A program made the translations under genes and the position numbers. A DNA stretch of 64,000 nt from Streptomyces sp. RB17 (GTDB taxonomy: Bacteria; Actinomycetota; Actinomycetes; Streptomycetales; Streptomycetaceae), in assembly GCF_009604455.1 (NCBI RefSeq), contig NZ_WEGL01000003.1, positions 682,001-746,000 of the forward strand, given 5' to 3'. The notes under the pieces are model-generated. The model had not been told where the DNA came from and did no database searches. It saw nothing but the letters and a program-made list of their open reading frames with translations. Position 1 is the stretch's first letter. The number at the start of each line of letters is the position of its first letter. Shown here piece by piece: positions 59,574 to 64,000 of this stretch.

Positions 59574-60065
59574 ATGCCTGCTACTGCTCGGCACCGCCGC
59601 CCCCGCACCAACCGCTTCGCCCGTGTGCTCGCCGTCGCCGGCACCGGTGCCGCCGTCCTCGCCCTGCCGCTCATCGGCGCCACCAGCGCCTCCGCGGCCA
59701 CCGGCACGACCTCCACGACGGTCTCCACCAGCCCCGCCGGTTACTCGAACAACCTCGACGGCTGGATCCGCGAGTCCCTCGCGATCATGACCCAGAAGGG
59801 TATTCCGGGCACCTACAACGGCATCTACCGCAACGTCATGCGGGAGTCCTCCGGCAACCCGCGCGCCATCAACCTCTGGGACTCCAACGCCGCCAAGGGC
59901 ATCCCGTCCAAGGGACTGCTCCAGGTGATCGACCCGACCTTCAACGCCTACCACGTGGCCGGCACCTCCTTCGACCCCTACGACCCGGTCGCCAACATCA
60001 CCGCAGCCTGCAACTACGCCGCCGCCCGGTACGGGTCGATCGACAACGTGTCCAGCGCGTACTGA
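59574..60065 (+). CDS. Secreted lytic transglycosylase (SLT domain)
   Basis: The 163-residue precursor has a basic N-terminus and signal peptide (VLAVAGTGAAVLALPLIGAT, cleaved near SASAA). A small SLT domain follows, with the catalytic Glu in NVMRESSGNPRAINLWDSN, then GIPSKGLLQVIDPTFNAYHV and NITAACNYAAARYGS. Such enzymes cut the glycan backbone of peptidoglycan. It follows the c-di-AMP riboswitch, like cell-wall hydrolase genes in other actinobacteria. Confidence 0.92.
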   Translation: MPATARHRRPRTNRFARVLAVAGTGAAVLALPLIGATSASAATGTTSTTVSTSPAGYSNNLDGWIRESLAIMTQKGIPGTYNGIYRNVMRESSGNPRAINLWDSNAAKGIPSKGLLQVIDPTFNAYHVAGTSFDPYDPVANITAACNYAAARYGSIDNVSSAY

Positions 60066-60166
60066 CGTTCCCGCTGACCGGCACGGCATCGGCCGCCCGG
60101 CTGTTCCCACACCTGACGGACGGGCACACCGGGCGGCCGTCGCTGCTTCCGTGGACGGCCGAGTAG

Positions 60167-60263
60167 TGACCGGGGACGGCCGACCGGACGGGTACTGACC
60201 GGAGACGGCCGGCCGCTGACCGGGGACGGCGGCCGGTACTGACCGGGGACGGCGGTCGGGTAC
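60167..60263. repeat. Four imperfect 21-29 bp tandem repeats
   Basis: Units TGACCGGGGACGGC... begin at 60167, 60196, 60217 and 60240, in the gap between the transglycosylase and HAD genes. Confidence 0.7.
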
Positions 60264-60274
60264 TGATATGCCGG

Positions 60275-61087
60275 TCAGTCGGTCGGGAACAGTCTTTCGA
60301 GGACGACGGCGATGCCGTCGTCCTCGTTCGACAGGGTGATCTCGTCGGCCGCCGCCTTCAGTTCGGGATGCGCGTTGGCCATGGCAACCCCGCGTCCGGC
60401 CCAGTCGAACATCGGGATGTCGTTGGGCATGTCGCCGAACGCCAGCGCCTCCCCCGCCGCGATACCGAGGCGCTCCGCGGCCAGCGCGAGACCGGTCGCC
60501 TTGGTCACCCCGGACGGCTGGAGCTCCACGGTCCCCGGCCCGGACATGGTGACCGTGGCCAGCGAGCCCACCACCGCGCGCGCGATGGCCGCCAACTCGT
60601 CGTCAGACAGGGCGGAATGGCGTAGCAGCACCTTGCTGATCGGCGCGCACCACAGGTCGTCGCGCCGGCCGACCCGTACCGCGGGCAGGGTCGGGTGCGG
60701 CATCCGGTACCCGGGCTCGATCAGCGTGAGCCCGTCGGCCCCGTCCTGGTCGACGGCCGCGTACACCTGCCCCACTTCGGCCTCGATCTTGCCGAGGGCG
60801 GTCTCGGCCAGCTCCCGGTCCAGCCGGACCGACCACAGCAGGCGGCCGGTCCCGGCGTCGTAGACCTGTGCGCCCTGCGCACACACCGCGAGCCCCGTGC
60901 AGCCCAGGTGCGCGAGGAGCTGCCGTACCCGCGGGGCCGGGCGGCCCGTCACCACCAGGTGCCGGGCACCGGCCCGCGCCACCCGCCCGAGCGCGGCCAG
61001 CGACCGGTCGGAGACGGTGTCGTCGCCGCGTAGCAGTGTTCCGTCCAGGTCGGTGGCGATCAGTGAAAATGCGGGGGAGGCTGCCAT
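60275..61087 (-). CDS. HAD superfamily phosphatase (Cof-like)
   Basis: The 270-residue protein has motif I DLDGTLL (residues 13-19), motif II VVTGRP, the C2B cap region and the late GDMPNDIPMFDWAGRGVAMA motif (DxND form). It probably dephosphorylates sugar phosphates or nucleotides of low specificity. ATG start at 61087. It is convergent with the transglycosylase gene. Confidence 0.92.
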   Translation of the reverse strand: MAASPAFSLIATDLDGTLLRGDDTVSDRSLAALGRVARAGARHLVVTGRPAPRVRQLLAHLGCTGLAVCAQGAQVYDAGTGRLLWSVRLDRELAETALGKIEAEVGQVYAAVDQDGADGLTLIEPGYRMPHPTLPAVRVGRRDDLWCAPISKVLLRHSALSDDELAAIARAVVGSLATVTMSGPGTVELQPSGVTKATGLALAAERLGIAAGEALAFGDMPNDIPMFDWAGRGVAMANAHPELKAAADEITLSNEDDGIAVVLERLFPTD

Positions 61088-61224
61088 GATCAGAGAATAC
61101 GGATACCGAGCCCCGCCGACTCATCCTGTCGCCCTGCGCACTTACGTACTGGTCCGCCCCAAGTGATGTCCTCCCCCTCCTCGTTGATCAGCGCCGGCGA
61201 AGGAGATCCGGGCGCCGGGCGGCC

Positions 61225-62427
61225 TCAGCCGTGGGCCGACGCCAGGTGATTCGTCAGGCGCGGCGAGGCGAACTCCGTACCGCAGACGAAGCGCATCACC
61301 GGGCCGTACGACGACGCCGCCGGCAGACCGGTGAAGTACAGGCCGGGAACGGACGAGACGAAGCCGGGGCCGAGCTTCGGCGTACCGCGGCTCACCGCGA
61401 GCCGGGTGCGCAGCTCGTGCCCGAGGAAGTCCATCGCCGCGATGTCGACGCGGTAGCCGGTGGCGGCGATGACGTGGTCGGCGGTGAGCCGCTCGGGGTG
61501 CCCGCCGTGGGTGCGGACGGTGAGGACGGGGCTGCCGTCCGGAACCTCGGCGGCCAGGACGCGCTCGACGTCCTGCACCTGCACCGCGCTCTCGAAGCGC
61601 TCGCGCAGCCACCAGGCGCCGAGCGGTCCGAGGACGCGGCGGACGAGGAAGTGGCGGGTGGCCTCGGGCAGGTATCGGTAGGGGTGTGGGTAGTAGCTGA
61701 ACGCCCACAGCGACCAGGCGCGGCCGAACGGGGACTCCGGGCGCAGTTTGGGCTGCTTCCAGGGCGGGGCACCGAAGGCGACCCGGCCGCGGCCGCGCGC
61801 GACGACACGCACGCGTGCCCCCGCCTCGGCGGCGAGCGCCGCCGTCTCCAGCGCGGACTGGCCGGAGCCGACCACGATCAGCTCCTTGCCGGCGAAACGG
61901 CTCAGGTCGTGGTGCTGGGAGCTGTGCGAGACCGGGCCGGTGGGCGCCGGTCCGTCGGCTGCGGCTCCCGCGAGCTCCGCCGGCAGGTGCGCGAGGCCCG
62001 ACAGGCCGGTGGCGACGACAACCGCGCGCGCGGTGAACATCTCCCCCGAGTCCAGTTTCAGTTCGAAGCCGCCGCTCTTGTCGCGGTCCACGGAGACGAC
62101 CCGTACCCGCTCCAGGCCGGGGACGAGCTTCTGCTGGAACCACTCGCCGTAGGCGATGAACGTCTCCACCGGGATGATGTCCTCGTCGCTCACCAGACGG
62201 CGGATCCCGGCCGCGTCACAGTAGTCGGCGAGCGTGTGCCCGGGCTGCGGGCAGTCGAGGTTCGAGGCGGCCGGGGTCGACTTCAGGAGCATGCCCTCGG
62301 GCATGTGGTCACGCCAGCTGACCATGGGGTCACCGAAGACGCGGACGGGGACGCCGCGCGCCCGCAGATGGGCGGCGGTGGACAGGCCGAACGGCCCGGC
62401 CCCGATGACTGCAACCGGTCGAGTCAC
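61225..62427 (-). CDS. FAD-dependent oxidoreductase / flavin monooxygenase-like protein
   Basis: The 400-residue protein starts with the FAD motif VIGAGPFGLSTAAHLRARG and has a second dinucleotide motif VVGSGQSALETAALAAEAGA, and the ATGYRVD motif. FMO or ArsO-like architecture is likely; no membrane segment is predicted. The GTG at 62427 has GGAGGG 5 bases upstream. It lies 47 bases downstream of an ATP-grasp gene, so they look like an operon. Confidence 0.88.
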   Translation of the reverse strand: MTRPVAVIGAGPFGLSTAAHLRARGVPVRVFGDPMVSWRDHMPEGMLLKSTPAASNLDCPQPGHTLADYCDAAGIRRLVSDEDIIPVETFIAYGEWFQQKLVPGLERVRVVSVDRDKSGGFELKLDSGEMFTARAVVVATGLSGLAHLPAELAGAAADGPAPTGPVSHSSQHHDLSRFAGKELIVVGSGQSALETAALAAEAGARVRVVARGRGRVAFGAPPWKQPKLRPESPFGRAWSLWAFSYYPHPYRYLPEATRHFLVRRVLGPLGAWWLRERFESAVQVQDVERVLAAEVPDGSPVLTVRTHGGHPERLTADHVIAATGYRVDIAAMDFLGHELRTRLAVSRGTPKLGPGFVSSVPGLYFTGLPAASSYGPVMRFVCGTEFASPRLTNHLASAHG

Positions 62428-62474
62428 GAAGTCCCTCCCCAGGACATGGTGCGCCACTCTTGGCGTGGCTTTGC

Positions 62475-63764
62475 CTACTTCGTGGAGGTGCCGCTGCCGC
62501 GGCGGTTGGTCCGCCACAACTGATAGAGGTGCTTCGCGCCCGGGCGCACGAAGCGGGCGAGCATCGTGAGGAACGGCAGCGGGTCGTCACCCGCGAGCCA
62601 GGCCAGCTCCGTCCCGCTCGCCTTCGCCGGCGCGTGCGGCGTCGTATAGCCGCTGCGGCGGTAGGCGAGAAGGGCGGGGAGGTCGATGTTCTCCACGATG
62701 TAGCGGTGGCCGGCGCGCTGTTCCCCCTCCGGAACGGGGCGGCCGGTCAGATTCAGGTGCATGGCGCGTACGACGTCCACACCCGACTCGTTCTCGAACA
62801 GCCGGAACTGGGCGCCCATGCGCGGGTTGAAGTCGAGAAGCTTGTACTGTCCGTCGCGCCGGTCGAAGCGCAGGTCGAGGTCGATGATGCCGCTGTAGCC
62901 GATCTGTTTGATGAAACGTGCGGCGAGGTCGGTGAGTTCCGGGTTGTCGACGACGTACGCGTTCGCCGTCATGCCGGCGTGCGGCGGCCACGAGCGGACC
63001 TTGACGCCGGTGAACAGGGCGAGGGGGCTTGCGTCCTGATCGAAGCAGGCGTGCACGATCCAGTCCTCGGCCTCCTCGCGCGGCAGGTACTCCTGCAGGA
63101 TCACGCCCGGCCGCGCGCCCCAGTCACGCGCGAGGGTGAGCAGGCCCTCGCGGGTGGCGATCCGCGTGGTGCCGTTGACGGCGGGCTGTCTACGCCGGAC
63201 GAACGCCTCCCGGTTCTTGGCCACCACCGGGAAGCGCGCCGTCTCGGCGAAGGCGACGATGTCCTCGTACGACTCCGGGAACGCCGACGCGGGGCTCGCG
63301 ACGCCGTGCTCCACGCACAGTTCGTACAGGCCCTGCTTGCTGGCGAGCCGGCGCGGCAGCGCGGGATCGACGCGCGGGAAGAGAAAGGCACCGGCAAGAT
63401 CGTCCTGGTGCTCGGCGATCAGTACGGCGGCCTCCTCGTCGGTCGGGACGAGGACGGCGGGGCGGCCGATGCGACGGCCGATGCGCAGCAGGCCCTCGAC
63501 CAGGTGGCCCGGGTCCTCCGCCCCGGTCGTCGGCCACACGAAGGCCTTCTTCAGATAACGGGAGGATGCCGCGGGCGTGTACGCGTCCTCGGTGATGGCG
63601 TACATGGGCACGCCGAGCCGGCCCAGGCTGCGGATCGCGCCGACGCCGCCGTGGTGCAGCGGATAGTCGCCGAACTTGACGATCAGTCCCGGTACGTCCC
63701 GGTCCACCTCGAACGGCACACCGACGGTGTCTCCGGCCACGGGTCCCCCCACGTGTCCCCCCAT
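62475..63764 (-). CDS. ATP-grasp ligase (carboxylate-amine or related)
   Basis: The 429-residue protein has RFPVVAKNREAFVRRRQPAV and, late, DLDLRFDRRDGQYKLLDFNP with RMGAQFRLFENESG, the ATP and metal-binding signatures of an ATP-grasp enzyme. It begins MGGHVGGPVAGDT at ATG 63764; GTG starts at 63740 or between are possible because the ribosome site is weak. The substrate is unknown. The pairing with the flavoprotein gene suggests a biosynthetic modification, which is inference. Confidence 0.83.
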   Translation of the reverse strand: MGGHVGGPVAGDTVGVPFEVDRDVPGLIVKFGDYPLHHGGVGAIRSLGRLGVPMYAITEDAYTPAASSRYLKKAFVWPTTGAEDPGHLVEGLLRIGRRIGRPAVLVPTDEEAAVLIAEHQDDLAGAFLFPRVDPALPRRLASKQGLYELCVEHGVASPASAFPESYEDIVAFAETARFPVVAKNREAFVRRRQPAVNGTTRIATREGLLTLARDWGARPGVILQEYLPREEAEDWIVHACFDQDASPLALFTGVKVRSWPPHAGMTANAYVVDNPELTDLAARFIKQIGYSGIIDLDLRFDRRDGQYKLLDFNPRMGAQFRLFENESGVDVVRAMHLNLTGRPVPEGEQRAGHRYIVENIDLPALLAYRRSGYTTPHAPAKASGTELAWLAGDDPLPFLTMLARFVRPGAKHLYQLWRTNRRGSGTSTK

Positions 63765-64000
63765 TGGAACGGACCCACCCCGTCCGTGTCCCCAAAGGAC
63801 GCTAAGCCGGAATTGCCGCCTCCGACAAGGCTTATCCGGACATTGCGAACTCTTTAGACAGGGTGCGAGCAACCTTTCGAAGGCCCTTCGACACACACCT
63901 TTCGGACACCGTGGCGGGTGCGGCAGGAGGCTCTGCCCAAGACACGCATCACGGCCGTAACGTGTGGCGCGACCACATGGAACGAGCGCCATGCACGGCC
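63765..64000 (-). other. Upstream region of the ATP-grasp gene (236 bp)
   Basis: No gene is supported in this end piece. The frame that continues the ATP-grasp gene upstream looks like non-coding sequence. TTATCCGGAC and GAACTCTTTAGACAGGG lie in it and are AT-rich relative to the rest; a promoter for the ATP-grasp gene is likely here. Confidence 0.35.

Overview
The window is high-GC actinobacterial chromosome, almost certainly Streptomyces. The signs are very high G+C in codon third positions, frequent GTG/TTG starts, actinobacterial gene content (gvp cluster of the OAFGYZJLSK type, DUF6233 small protein, HadAB-like dehydratases next to rpmG, a second truncated nuo cluster) and extensive 4-bp start/stop overlaps. 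No phage, transposon or CRISPR array was seen. All assignments come from reading the sequence and from memory of the families.

Layout. 1-6.9 kb: transcription/translation block on the minus strand (rpoB 5' end, rplL, rplJ with L10 leader, a lipoprotein gene, rplA, rplK, nusG, secE, tRNA-Trp). 7-11.6 kb: aminotransferase, adenosine deaminase-like gene, an unknown protein, and a TetR/NAD(P)-oxidoreductase pair with two matching operators. 11.6-17.2 kb: murB (probably leaderless), a TetR-controlled MFS pump with a DUF3291 gene, a HadA/HadB-like pair, rpmG, tRNA-Met and tRNA-Thr. 17.2-24.6 kb: amidohydrolase, NAD-binding protein, three small Streptomyces-type ORFs, AhpD-like protein, tRNA-Tyr, yajQ, an APC permease and a YccF protein.

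24.6-30.6 kb: a ten-gene gas vesicle operon on the minus strand, with several proteins carrying acidic, repetitive tails and a possible frameshift at the start of gvpO. 30.7-41.9 kb: htpX and then a second complex I operon (nuoA, B, C, H, I, J, K, L, M, N) that lacks nuoD, E, F and G; its NuoC has a roughly 300-residue disordered, repetitive tail. Divergent from it, 42.1-49.2 kb: two near-duplicate NarL-type sensor kinases, one response regulator, and korA/korB for 2-oxoacid:ferredoxin oxidoreductase. This suggests, as inference, a regulated ferredoxin-linked proton-pumping module.

49.2-64 kb: HxlR regulator with divergent quinone/NAD(P) oxidoreductase, RarD-type permease, VOC protein, TPR-like protein, flavodoxin-fold reductase, an ABC exporter with a LolA-like protein, a long-chain polyprenyl diphosphate synthase, a c-di-AMP (ydaO) riboswitch in front of a secreted lytic transglycosylase, a HAD phosphatase, and an ATP-grasp/flavoprotein pair.

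Several intergenic regions carry short-period imperfect tandem repeats, and many strong stem-loops mark operon ends. Paired palindromes in front of three regulator genes make those regulons readable from sequence alone.
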